Positions 50,565 through 61,554 of a stretch of 64,000 bases of DNA are shown in pieces. Both the position numbers and the translations under genes were made by a program. The stretch's first letter is position 1; every line of letters begins with the position of its first letter. Source of the DNA: Eurosta solidaginis (lineage: Eukaryota > Arthropoda > Insecta > Diptera > Tephritidae). The notes below the pieces were generated by a model. The model saw only the letters and a list, made by a program, of their open reading frames with translations, was not told the DNA's origin and did no database searches. The stretch is taken from positions 1-64,000 of the forward strand of contig NW_027136972.1 of the NCBI RefSeq assembly GCF_040869045.1, in the 5' to 3' direction.

Positions 50565-53500
50565 ATACCTTTCATGAAAATGAAATGGTATATTAATTTC
50601 GTCACGAAACCGAAAATTGTAAATCCTTAAAGGAAAATAGATAGACCCACCATTAAGTATACCGAAATAATCAGGTTGAAGAGCTGAGTTGATTTAGCCA
50701 TGTGCGTCTGTCCGTCTGTCTGTTTGTATGCAAACTAGTCCCTCAATTTTTGAGATATATTGATAAAATTTGGTGAGCGGGTGTATTTGGGTGTCCGATT
50801 GGACATTTGTCGGAACCGACGGGATCGGACCACTATAGCATATATCCTCCATACAACCGATTTTTCAGAAAAAGAGGATTTTTGTAATATCTTACCCAAT
50901 TTAACAGATTGAAGCTTCAAACTTCACCATATACTTTCGTATATTGCACATATTGTTGCCTGAGAAAATTGATGAGATCGGTCGTATATATTGTATATAT
51001 CCCCCACAACCGATTGTTCAGATAAGGAACTTTTCGTAATTACTGCCCAATTTTAAGAGCTAGAGGCTCATTTCAACGAATGCTTAGGTATATAGCATAT
51101 ATTGTTGTCTGAAAAAATCATAAAGATCGGTGGTATATATAGTATATATATGGTGGTATATATAGTATATATATATATATTTTTTTGCAAATTTTAGCCC
51201 CATTTTAACAGCTAGAAGCTTCAAATTTCACCTAATACTTAGGTATATAGCATATATTGTTGTCTGAAAAAATCATAGAGATCGGTTGCATATATAGTAT
51301 ATATCTCATTCAACCGATTGTTCAGATAAGAAACTTTTCGCAATTTCTACCCCATTTTAGCAGCTATAAGCTTCAAATTTCACCGATTGCTTACGTATAT
51401 AGCATATATTGTTGTCTGAAAAAATCATAGAGATCGGTTGTATATATAGTATATATCTCATACAACCGATTGTTCAGATAAGAAACTTTTCGCAATTTCT
51501 ACCCCATTTTAAAAGCTATAAGCTTCAAATTTCAGCGATTGCTTACGTATATAGCATATATTGTTGTCTGAAAAAATCATAGAGATCGGTTGTATATATA
51601 GTATATATCTCATACAACCGATTGTTCAGATAAGAAACTTTTCGCAATTTCTACCCCATTTTAACAGCTAGAAGCTTCAAATTTCACAAAATGCTTACGT
51701 ATATAGCATATATTGTTGTCTGAAAAAATCATAGAGATCGGTGGTATATATAGTATAAGTCTCATACAACCGATTGTTCAGATAAGAAACTTTTCGCAAT
51801 TTCTACCCCATTTTAGCAGCTATAAGCTTCAAATTTCACCGATTGCTAAGGTATATAGCATATATTGTTGTCTGAAAAAATCATAGAGATCGGTTGTATA
51901 TATAGTATATATCTCATAAAACCGATTGTTAAGATAAGAAACTTTTCGCAATTTCTACCCCATTTTAACAGCTATAAGCTTCAAATTTCACCGATTGCTT
52001 ACGTATATAGCATATATTGTTGTCTGAAAAAATCATAGAGATGGGTTGTATATATAGTATATATCTCATACAACCGATTGTTCATATAAGAAACTTTTCG
52101 CAATTTCTACCCCATTTTAACAGCTATAAGCTTCAAATTTCACCGATTGCTTACGCATATAGCATATATTGTTGTCTGAAAAAATCATAGAGATCGGTTG
52201 TATATATAGTATATATCTCATACAACCGATTGTTCAGATAAGAAACTTTTCGCAATTTCTACCCCATTTTAATAGCTAGAAGCTTCAAATTTCACAAAAT
52301 GCTTACGTATATAGCATATATTGTTGTCTGAAAAAATCATAGAGATCGGTGGTATATATAGTATAAGTCTCATACAACCGATTGTTCAGATAAGAAACTT
52401 TTCGCAATTTCTACCCCATTTTAGCAGCTATAAGCTTCAAATTTCACCGATTGCTAAGGTATATAGCATATATTGTTGTCTGAAAAAATCATAGAGATCG
52501 GTTGTATATATAGTATATATCTCATAAAACCGATTGTTCAGATAAGAAACTTTTCGCAATTTCTACCCCATTTTAACAGCTATAAGCTTCAAATTTCACC
52601 GATTGCTTACGTATATAGCATATATTGTTGTCTGAAAAAATCATAGAGATCGGTTGTATATATAGTATATATCTCATACAACCGATTGTTCATATAAGAA
52701 ACTTTTCGCAATTTCTACCCCATTTTAACAGCTATAAGCTTCAAATTTCACCGATTGCTTACGCATATAGCATATATTGTTGTCTGAAAAAATCATAGAG
52801 ATCGGTTGTATATATAGTATATATCTCATACAACCGATTGTTCAGATAAGAAACTTTTCGCAATTTCTACTCCATTTTAGCAGCTAAAAGCTTCAAATTT
52901 CACCGATTGCTAAGGTATATAACATATATTGTTGTCTGAAAAAATCATAGAGATCGGTTGTATATATAGTATATATCTCATACAACCGATTGTTCAGATA
53001 AGAAACTTTTCGCAATTTCTACCCCATTTTAACAGCTAGAAGCTTCAACTTTCACCAAATGCTTACGTGTATAGCATATATTGTTGTCTGAAAAAATCAT
53101 TGAGATCGATGGTATATATAGTATATATCTCATACAACCGATTGTTCAGTTAAGAAACTTTGCGCAATTTCTGCCCCTTTTTAACAGCTAGACGCTTCAA
53201 ATTTCACCATATGCTTACGTATATAGCATATATTGTTGTCTGAAAAAATCATAGAGATCGGTGGTATATATATTACATACTTCATATAAACTGTCATTTT
53301 TGCCCCTTTTTTACGGCTAGAAGCTTCAAAATTCATCAAATTTCATCAAATAGTTACGTTTACGTCATATATTTTATATATATAGTATATATCTCATACA
53401 ACCGATTGTTCAGATAAGAAACTTTTCGCAATTTCTATCCCATTTTAGCAGCTATAAGCTTCAAATTTCACCGATTGCTAAGGTATATAACATATATTGT

Positions 53501-56500
53501 TGTCTGAAAAAATCATAGAGATCGGTTGTATATATAGTATATATCTCATACAACCGATTGTTCAGATAAGAAACTTTTCGCAATTTCTACCCCATTTTAA
53601 CAGCTAGAAGCTTCAAATTTCACAAAATGCTTACGTATATAGCATATATTGTTGTCTGAAAAAATCATAGAGATCGGTGGTATATATAGTATAAGTCTCA
53701 TACAACCGATTGTTCAGATAAGAAACTTTTCGCAATTTCTACCCCATTTTAGCAGCTATAAGCTTCAAATTTCACCGATTGCTAAGGTATATAGCATATA
53801 TTGTTGTCTAAAAAAATCATAGAGATCGGTTGTATATATAGTATATATCTCATAAAACCGATTGTTCAGATAAGAAACTTTTCGCAATTTCTACCCCATT
53901 TTAACAGCTATAAGCTTCAAAATTCACCGATTGCTTACGTATATAGCATATATTGTTGTCTGAAAAAATCATAGAGATCGGTTGTATATATAGTATATAT
54001 CTCATACAACCGATTGTTCAGATAAGAAACTTTTCGCAATTTCTACCCCATTTTAACAGCTAGAAGCTTCAAATTTCACAAAATGCTTACGTATATAGCA
54101 TATATTGTTGTCTGAAAAAATCATAGAGATCGGTGGTATATATAGTATAAGTCTCATACAACCGATTGTTCAGAGAAGAAACTTTTCGCAATTTCTACCC
54201 CATTTTAGCAGCTATAAGCTTCAAATTTCACCGATTGCTAAGGTATATAGCATGTATTGTTGTCTGAAAAAATCATAGAGATCGGTTGTATATATAGTAT
54301 ATATCTCATAAAACCGATTGTTCAGATAAGAAACTTTTCGCAATTTCTACCCCATTTTAACAGCTATAAGCTTCAAATTTCACCGATTGCTTACGTATAT
54401 AGCATATATTGTTGTCTGAAAAAATCATAGAGATCGGTTGTATATATAGTATATATCTCATACAACCGATTGTTCATATAAGAAACTTTTCGCAATTTCT
54501 ACCCCATTTTAACAGCTATAAGCTTCAAATTTCACCGATTGCTTACGCATATAGCATATATTGTTGTCTGAAAAAATCATAGAGATCGGTTGTATATATA
54601 GTATATATCTCATACAACCGATTGTTCAGATAAGAAACTTTTCGCAATTTCTACCCCATTTTAGCAGCTATAAGCTTCAAATTTCACCGATTGCTAAGGT
54701 ATATAACATATATTGTTGTCTGAAAAAATCATAGAGATCGGTTGTATATGTAGTATATATCTCATAAAACCGATTGTTCAGATAAGAAACTTTTCGCAAT
54801 TTCTACCCCATTTTAACAGCTATAAGCTTCAAATTTCACCGATTGCTTACGTATATAGCATATATTGTTGTCTGAAAAAATCATAGAGATCGGTTGTATA
54901 TATAGTATATATCTCATACAACCGATTGTTCAGATAAGAAACTTTTCGCAACTTCTACCCCATTTTAGCAGCTATAAGCTTCAAATTTCACCGATTGCTA
55001 AGGTATATAACATATATTGTTGTCTGAAAAAATCATAGAGATCGGTTGTATATATAGTATATATCTCATACAACCGATTGTTCAGATAAGAAACTTTTCG
55101 CAATTTCTACCCCATTTTAGCAGCTATAAGCTTCAAATTTCACCGATTGCTAAGGTATATAACATATATTGTTGTCTGAAAAAATCATAGAGATCGGTTG
55201 TATATATAGTATATATCTCATACAACCGATTGTTCAGATAAGAAACTTTTCGCAATTTCTACCCCATTTTAACAGTTAGACGCTTCAAATTTCACCATAT
55301 GCTTACATATATAGCATATATTGTTGTCTGAAAAAATCATAGAGATCGGTGGTATATATATTATATACTTCATATAAACTGTCATTTTTGCCCCTTTTTT
55401 ACGGATAGAAGCTTCAAAATTCATCAAATTTCATCAAATAGTTACGTTTACGTCATATATTTTTGAAATACGTGATTCGTAGTCATAGTTTTTACATGCA
55501 GACCACAAAAAACGTGAAGCTTTGCATCCTCACACAGATTACCTACCTATTTTTTATTTTATATTTATCTTAAAAATGGTTTATATATGTTCAAATTTCA
55601 CTAAATGCTTACGTGTATAGCATATATTGTTGTCTGAGAAAATCATAGATACCGGCGGTATATATAGTATATATCCCATACAACCGATTGTTCAGATAAG
55701 AAACTTTGCGCAATTTCTTCCCCATTTTAACAGCTAGAAGCTTCAACTTTCACCAAATGCTTACGTGTATAGCATATATTGTTGTCTGAAAAAATCATTG
55801 AGATCGATGGTATATATAGTATATATCTCATACAACCGATTGTTCAGTTAAGAAACTTTGCGCAATTTCTGCCCCTTTTTAACAGCTAGGCGCTTCAAAT
55901 TTCACCATATGCTTACGTATATAGCATATATTGTTGTCTGAAAAAATCATAGAGATCGGTGGTATATATATTACATACTTCATATAAACTGTCATTTTTG
56001 CCCCTTTTTTACGGCTAGAAGCTTCAAAATTCATCAAATTTCATCAAATAGTTACGTTTACGTCATATATTTTTAAAATACGTGATTCGTAGTCATAGTT
56101 TTTACATGCAGACTACAAAAAACGTGAAGCTTTGCATCCTCATACAGATTACCTACCTATTTTTTATTTTATATTTATCTTAAAAATCGTTTAGATATGT
56201 TCAAATTTCACTAAATGCTTACGTGTATAGCATATATTGTTGTCTGAGAAAATCATAGATACCGGTGGTATATATAATATATATCCCATACAACCGATTG
56301 TTCAGATAAGAAACTTTGCGCAATTTCTTCCCCATTTTAACAGCTAGAAGCTTCAAATTTCACCAAATGCTTACGTGTATAGCATATATTGTTGTCTGAA
56401 AAAATCATTGAGATCGATGGTATATATAGTATATATCTCATACAACCGATTGTTCAGTTAAGAAACTTTGCGCAATTTCTGCCCCTTTTTAACAGCTAGA

Positions 56501-57573
56501 CGCTTCAAATTTCACCGTATGCTTACGTATATAGCATATATTGTTGTCTGAAAAAATCATAGAGATCGGTTGTATATGTATATAGTATATATCTCATACA
56601 ACCGATTGTTCAGATAAGAAACTTTTCGCAATTTCTACCCCATTTTAACAGCTATAAGCTTCAAATTTCACCGATTGCTTACGTATATAGTATGTATTGT
56701 TGTGTCAAAAAATCATAGAGATCGGTGATATATATAATATAAATATGATGGTATATATAGTATATATATATAGTATATATATATTTTTTTTACGATTTCG
56801 GCCCCATTTTAACAGCTAGAAGCTTCTAATTTCACCAAATGCTTAGGTGTATAGCATATATTGATGTCTGAACAAATCATTGAGATCGGTGGTATACATA
56901 GTATATATCTCATACAACCGATTGTTCAGATAAGAAACTTTGCGCAATTTCTGCCCCGTTTTAACAGCTAGAAGCTTCAAATTTCACAAAAGCTTACGTA
57001 TATAGCATATATTGTTGTCTGAAAAAATCATTGAGATCGGTGGTATATATAGTATATATCTCATACAACAGATTGTTCAGTTAAGAAACTTTGCGCAATT
57101 TGTGCCCCTTTTTAACAGCTAGACGCTTCAAATTTCACCATATGCTTACGTATATAGCATATATTGTTGTTTGAAAAAATCATAGAGATCGGTGGTATAT
57201 ATATTATATACCCCATATAAACTCTAATTTTTGCCCCCTTTTTACGGCTAGAAGCTTCAAAATTCATCAAATTTCATCAAATAGTTACGTTTACGTCATA
57301 TGTTGTTGAAATACGTAATTCGCAGTCATAGTTTTTACATGCAGACCACAAAAAACCAGAAACTTTGCATCCTCACACAAAGTACCTACCTGTTTTTTAT
57401 TTTATATTTATCTTAAAAATCGTTAAGGTATGCAGATCTGTTCACTATATATTTCTTATCTTATACATCCGATTATTCGGAGATTACGAACGGGATAAGA
57501 TTATTGTTCAGCCCCATTCATGAAAGGTATGAAGTCTTCGGCACAGCCGAAGACAGTCCCGTTCTTACTTGTT
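50565..57573 (+). mobile_element. HINE unit 17 with long monomer expansion and 3' terminus
   Basis: After head and core, plain 152-bp monomers run almost without a break from about 51230 to 55300. A four-monomer block repeats (the GTATAAGTCTCATAC variant at 51753 and 52361, 608 bp apart; more at 53689 and 54145). Tail segments recur near 53341, 55440, 56040 and 57280. The unit closes with a complete 3' terminus at 57516-57573, the right end of the whole array. Confidence 0.75.
57516..57573 (+). other. HINE 3' terminus closing the array
   Basis: ATTCATGAAAGGTAT (57516-57530), perfect hairpin GTCTTCGGC-ACA-GCCGAAGAC (57534-57554), then CCCGTTCTTACTTGTT. Directly after it comes retroelement coding sequence, so this is a true element/flank junction. 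Confidence 0.75.
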
Positions 57574-58150
57574 ATTTGTTGTATTTATAATTCTAACAAA
57601 TGTTTGTTTTGAATTTGCTAGTGTGTTTGCAATAAAAATACCTTCAGACAATTCTTGTTGTGGGATTAGTAAATCCGAATTGTTATTTTCTATGTGAATT
57701 TGTCGAATTACTTCTGATCGTGCGGGAATTGAAATACTATTGATTTTTGGTTTGTTAGTCATCTAAATTATTATGTTTTCTGGGAAGTCATATGGTCTCA
57801 ATATTAGAGTGTATCCTTCTGTTTGATAATCCAAAATGCAGTTATATTTTTTAATGAAATCTAATCCTAATATTTCATTGCATGGGATTGGGAAATTGTC
57901 TTCTACTACGTGAAATTTGTGTCTAGTTAATAGATAATCATCTTTTCAGTCCGCTTTAACCGTGCCAATAGTGCTTGTTATCCCTTGACCAATTTCTCTT
58001 ACATCTGTTTTTTGAGAATTATTTATCGTGACATTACTGTCGATTTGACCCTTTTTATTATTGAAATATCCGCTCCCGTATCGATTAGGAAGGTTTATAT
58101 GGAATCATTCAGAGTTGTTCTGGAAGATATGTAGCTATTAAGGAGTAAAT
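57574..58150 (-). pseudogene. Protease and RT-leader remnant of gypsy C
   Basis: In shifting frames the minus strand encodes an aspartic protease core FLIDTGADISIIKKGQI (about 58095-58040) and NEILGLDFIKKY further on, then after a stop the leader TNKPKINSISIPARSEVIRQ, which in gypsy-group Pol lies between protease and reverse transcriptase. Several stops and frameshifts make it non-functional. The sequence ends at the HINE junction. Confidence 0.6.
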
Positions 58151-58171
58151 TGAAAATATCTAATTTTTTAT

Positions 58172-59455
58172 TTATTGAAGTGGCGTTTCTTGGTTTTCCT
58201 GTTGTGTAACATTTCGGACATTTCTGGTGTTATTGCGGGTATTTCCTCGCGATCCGAAATTTCGACCAGATCTTTGGTTATTTTGTCTGTTATTATTATT
58301 ATTGTTATTATTATTATAGGTATTGAAAGAACGTCTATAATTTCCTCTATAATTATTGTTTTGGTAACTCCTGCGGAAGTTACCTGGAAACTGCTTTTGT
58401 TGGCGAATATGTAGTATTGAATTTGGATTTGCAGTCACTTCTGTGCAACTGTTAGTGAATTTTGATATGGCTTCGTTCATTGTTGTGAACGTTCCAGCTT
58501 GCATAATTGTTTTTACCTTTCCTTTGGAGCTGTTTTTATTTATTTTATTTATTTATTTATATTTTTCGAAAAGCCAAAAACAACAATGGTTTTTACTGAC
58601 TAAAACATAAAAAAAAAAAAAAAACATAGCTTACACAGCTGATTGTGTAGCATACTTGGTTTATAACTCTGGTGTTAGCCCGTCAGATATGTAAGCGCCT
58701 TCCAACGATTTTGTGAGCCTTTCAATTTCAGCAGTGTATTGGTTTGCTGTTTTACTACGTTGCTGGATGTTCAGGAGTTATGCTGCCAAAACTTCAACTG
58801 ATTCGCCTTAAATTGATGTTTTTAATTTTTGTCTTATTGCCTCGATTGAGCTTTCGGTGCTTAATAGGTTTCTGGCTTTTGCTTTCAGCTTGGTTTTTAT
58901 CATCGAAACTGCTATAGCTTCATGGGTATCCTTAATTTGTTCTAGGATATCCAAAGCATCTAAGAAGCTATTCAAGTTCTCAGCTTTACCATCGAATTCT
59001 GGCAGAACTGACGAAGCAGTCTTTAAAAATTTGACTATTGTTTGTGGCATTTTGTCGCATTCTGTTTGCGAATTTTTATCAGTAATTTCAATTTTTAATG
59101 CTTCCCCTAAATTGGGTTGAGCCTCTGGTAATAGGGCAGCAAAATCTATTTCTATTTCCTTTTCAAATGTAGTTCGGACAAATGCCTCAATATTATATCT
59201 ACTCAGTGAGGATACCAATTTATCCCTGACACAGGAAAAAATTTGTTGCGCTTCTATCTGATGTTTAGCTGTTAAATTGCTATATACCCTTTGTATGATT
59301 TTTCCTATATTGTTTAACGACTGTAATATTGTCGTGAGGTGTTTCAACACAGTAAATCTTAGTATGGCTGTATTTTTGTTGATACACTTATAAGATTTTT
59401 CCGCCAAGGTCTTCTCTTCCACGAGCTTGTTCAGAATGGTTTCCCATTTCTCCAT
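58172..59455 (-). pseudogene. Gag of gypsy C, interrupted
   Basis: The N-terminal 215 codons (59455-58808) start MEKWETILNKLVEEKT and contain the capsid-like signature ASSVLPEFDGKAENLNSFLD of gypsy-group Gag. After a stop at 58808 the frame continues in pieces (NIQQRSKTANQYTAEIE, about 58780-58640). A small poly-T insertion at about 58510-58630 splits it. The C-terminal 110 codons (58504-58172) are rich in Asn and Arg, with a run of nine Asn over an ATT microsatellite and RGNYRRSF/RGN repeats that may bind RNA in place of zinc knuckles. Confidence 0.7.
58510..58630. mobile_element. Small insertion in gypsy C gag
   Basis: Sequence unrelated to gag, with ATTTATTTATTTA at one side and a 17-A run at the other, separates gag residues TKYATQSAV from MQAGTFTTMNEA. 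It could be a short retroposed fragment. The exact ends are not clear. Confidence 0.4.
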
Positions 59456-59480
59456 TGGGATATATATTTGTCCCTTAGAA

Positions 59481-59698
59481 TTAGACTTTGTCTAGACCAT
59501 CTGTTCGGCTCATGTATCTTTTCTTTAAGAATTTATTGTGAGCTGAGTATAATTTGAGAAACAAATTGAGGCAAGTGAAAATTGTAAATATTATCAACAA
59601 GATTTTGATAAACTCTAATGCTTCACTATGGTCAACGACCTGAATGGAATAAATGTGTTTGCATTGGGTTCTTCTACTTTGGATTCTTTGCCTCTCAT
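59481..59698 (-). pseudogene. Small single-pass membrane protein ORF upstream of gag
   Basis: An ATG at 59698 opens MRGKESKVEEPNANT. After a one-base frame change near 59650 the reading continues VVDHSEALEFIKILLIIF and on through a hydrophobic segment of about 20 residues, then a basic tail (HNKFLKKRYMSR) to a TAA at 59481-59483. The total is about 72 residues. It ends 25 bp before gag and is in the same orientation, so it belongs to the element's leader. I believe similar short ORFs occur before gag in related fly elements, but I cannot search. Function unknown; one transmembrane helix with a positive inside end is the visible feature. Confidence 0.45.
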
Positions 59699-59801
59699 TT
59701 TGAAATAATAATCGCCATATTTGTTTATTTATTTATTCATTAATATTAGTCGGTACATCCCATATATTTAATTTCGAACCTACACCTTTCTTCCGCTGTG
59801 G

Positions 59802-60098
59802 TTACTTACTTACTTAATTGGCGCTTAACCGTCTAAACGGTTATGGCCAAAATAAATGTAAGGCGCGATAACCTCCGAAGATATCTAAGGCCGAGCTTCT
59901 CTTCCAATTTGCGTCGTGCCCCTCTTGAATTTCCCTACAAATTGGCCGGACGGGACCTACATGTTGTATGCCGACTCCGAACGGCATCTGCAAGGCAGAT
60001 GAGTTTTCACTGAGAGCTTTTCATGGCAGAAATACACCCGGAGCGCTTGTCAAACACTGCCGAGGGGCGACCCCGCTTAGAAAATTTTCTTCTAATTG
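59802..60098. mobile_element. Dispersed SINE-like repeat inside gag D
   Basis: Begins TTACTTACTTACTTAATTGG, then CGCTTAACCGTCTAAACGG, and contains GACTCCGAACGGCATCTGC and GCCGAGGGGCGACCCCGC, ending CTTCTAATTG. I know these blocks as a very abundant short repeat in insect genomes. It terminates the gag frame right after RRIERLF. Confidence 0.65.
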
Positions 60099-60907
60099 AA
60101 AAGTCGTTCGATTCTTCTTATAAATTGATTTGAACTTAGTGATGTTTCATTTGACGGGTCGAATTCGGGTAGAAGTGCCATCACTTCATTCACATTACTA
60201 TACGAATTTTGTCGTATATTTATATTTGAAAATGGATAATTTTGTTGCATATGAGCATGAAAACTATTCGACTGCATATTGCTTCTTATATTCGGTTCAT
60301 TATAAAATCGCGTTTGCGTGAAATTTTCGTCATTACACAACTGAGCATGCCCATTATAATCAGACATGGGTGGCATATAATTTACACTGTGAATATTCTC
60401 ACTATTCCAATAAGAATACTCGTTGACTAGCATATACGGGTGAACGTCATTTGCTATTGATATATACGGTGGTTGAATATTTGTACTCATTCGCGATGAA
60501 TGTGCGTGTGTATATGATACACGAGTTGGCGGCACGCACGTAAGCGGTACCGACACAAACGAATTTATGCAACTTGTAATTAGTTCGGACTGTGGTGACG
60601 AACCAACCGACGGACGAAATTCAGATACTACTTGAGTGCTTTTGCTTTGCGTTGGCATTTCACACTCACGTTGCGTTACACTCACTTGCAAATCGGTAAT
60701 TGTTTTTTCTAATTAATTTATTCTTTGCATTAGCATGGTTTCATTTGCACTCATAAATGTATCATTTGCGTTCGCGTTCGCGGTTTTGTTTACATTTTCA
60801 TATTCTTCCAGTCGTTCGATTAAAGTGTGTTTGTTTCCCGTCTTTGCAATTCCGCGCTCACGACATCTGTTGCGCAGATCATTAACTGTCATACTACGAA
60901 AGTTCAT
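60099..60907 (-). pseudogene. SAP-domain Gag of gypsy-type element D
   Basis: The frame starts MNFRSMTVNDLRNRCRERG, a SAP motif (residues about 4-38), and has a TAA at 60713-60715, after which the same phase continues to 60092. The middle is Asn/Ser/Tyr-rich and low complexity. The end, ALLPEFDPSN and NQFIRRIERLF, is the start of the capsid domain of gypsy Gag, cut by the SINE-like repeat. It shares the SAP-first design with gypsy A but little sequence. Possible primer site TATCAGAAGTGTG on the minus strand near 61370; LTR not identified. Confidence 0.65.
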
Positions 60908-61554
60908 GTTTTTGTCTAATTAGAAATTGAAAATGCGAGTTCAGCTTTTACGAGTTGAGCAGTTTTGCGATGTTTTAAAATGGTTGAAACGACGCTCTTG
61001 CATACAACATAAACAGACATATGTTTTAGTATAGGAATATTTTCGCTATCCCTTTCGTTTTTCTGATGAAGCTCTAAAGTCGTAGAGTTTTCAATTTAGC
61101 CGACCGTTCGTTGCAAACTCGACGCGTTGCACGTTCGTATGTACATATAGACGCATGTACATTTATGTGTGTATGTATACTACCGTTTCTTTATATATTT
61201 TTTTTTTTTTTTGCAATTTCACAACTATTTACTATGCATGCTTTCGTTTTTCAATGCATTTTATCATTAATACAACACTTCTTTTTATTGTTGCAAAGAT
61301 TTTTCACATTTGTTATAATATGCTCGAATTATTATTAACGCGACAATCTTTATGTGGCATAGGTTTCGCACACTTCTGATACTATCACGATGGCATATCT
61401 ACTTACGTTTGTCAGACTTCCGAATAATTAATTAGACGCACGCTAGTTTATTTAATGTTAAATGAAGAAAGTATTATAATTAGAAATAATGAATATACAC
61501 TTTAATGTATTTTAAGCGAATTATGATTTTGTTAAATACGACGTTTCGTTCTGA
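60908..61554. other. AT-rich DNA between gag D and the Nup205 copy
   Basis: Probably the leader and possibly a decayed LTR of element D, with a long T-run at 61200. No gene recognised. Confidence 0.35.

Larger units (their letters stand above)
3428..57573 (+). repeat. DINE/HINE-derived satellite array, 152-bp monomers
   Basis: Outside two insertions (16771-31179 and 33939-38373) this whole stretch is made of variants of one 152-bp monomer. I measured successive copies at 51911, 52063, 52215 and 52367, each 152 apart. Most monomers carry an AAGCTT, a TA-rich core inside an inverted repeat (ATCGGTTGTAT ... ATACAACCGAT), and the block GCTTACGTATATAGCATAT. Seventeen higher-order units begin with the palindromic terminus ATACCTTTCATGAA plus a TTAGCCATG(GTCY)n core. 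Four 3' termini have the inverted terminus and a hairpin. This matches what is known of DINE-1/mini-me and HINE elements with internal tandem repeats of about 150 bp (DINE-TR1 in Drosophila). No protein is encoded; the many short repeated ORFs are by-products. Confidence 0.85.
57574..59698 (-). mobile_element. Gypsy-group retroelement C, truncated by the HINE array
   Basis: Minus-strand order: small membrane ORF (59698-59481), gag (59455-58172, interrupted), protease (about 58150-57790), and the start of the protease-RT linker (57762-57574), where the HINE terminus cuts it. No LTR is recognised. Confidence 0.65.

Noticed and set aside
6877..50920. Fifteen near-identical minus-strand ORFs of 61 codons (MKLQSVKLGKILQKSS...), for example 6877-7062 and 50735-50920
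   Set aside because: They lie over the same post-core part of every HINE unit and are near-identical because the DNA is. There is no start context, no domain, and broken versions occur in units 1 and 14. No sign of selection on the protein.
3428..57573. CRISPR-like regular repeats
   Set aside because: Repeat and spacer are not distinct: the whole 152-bp unit is repeated, the genome is eukaryotic, and no cas gene is present.
61364..61554. LTR and primer site of gypsy D upstream of gag
   Set aside because: TATCAGAAGTGTG is suggestive, but no second LTR copy exists in the window and the ends cannot be defined.
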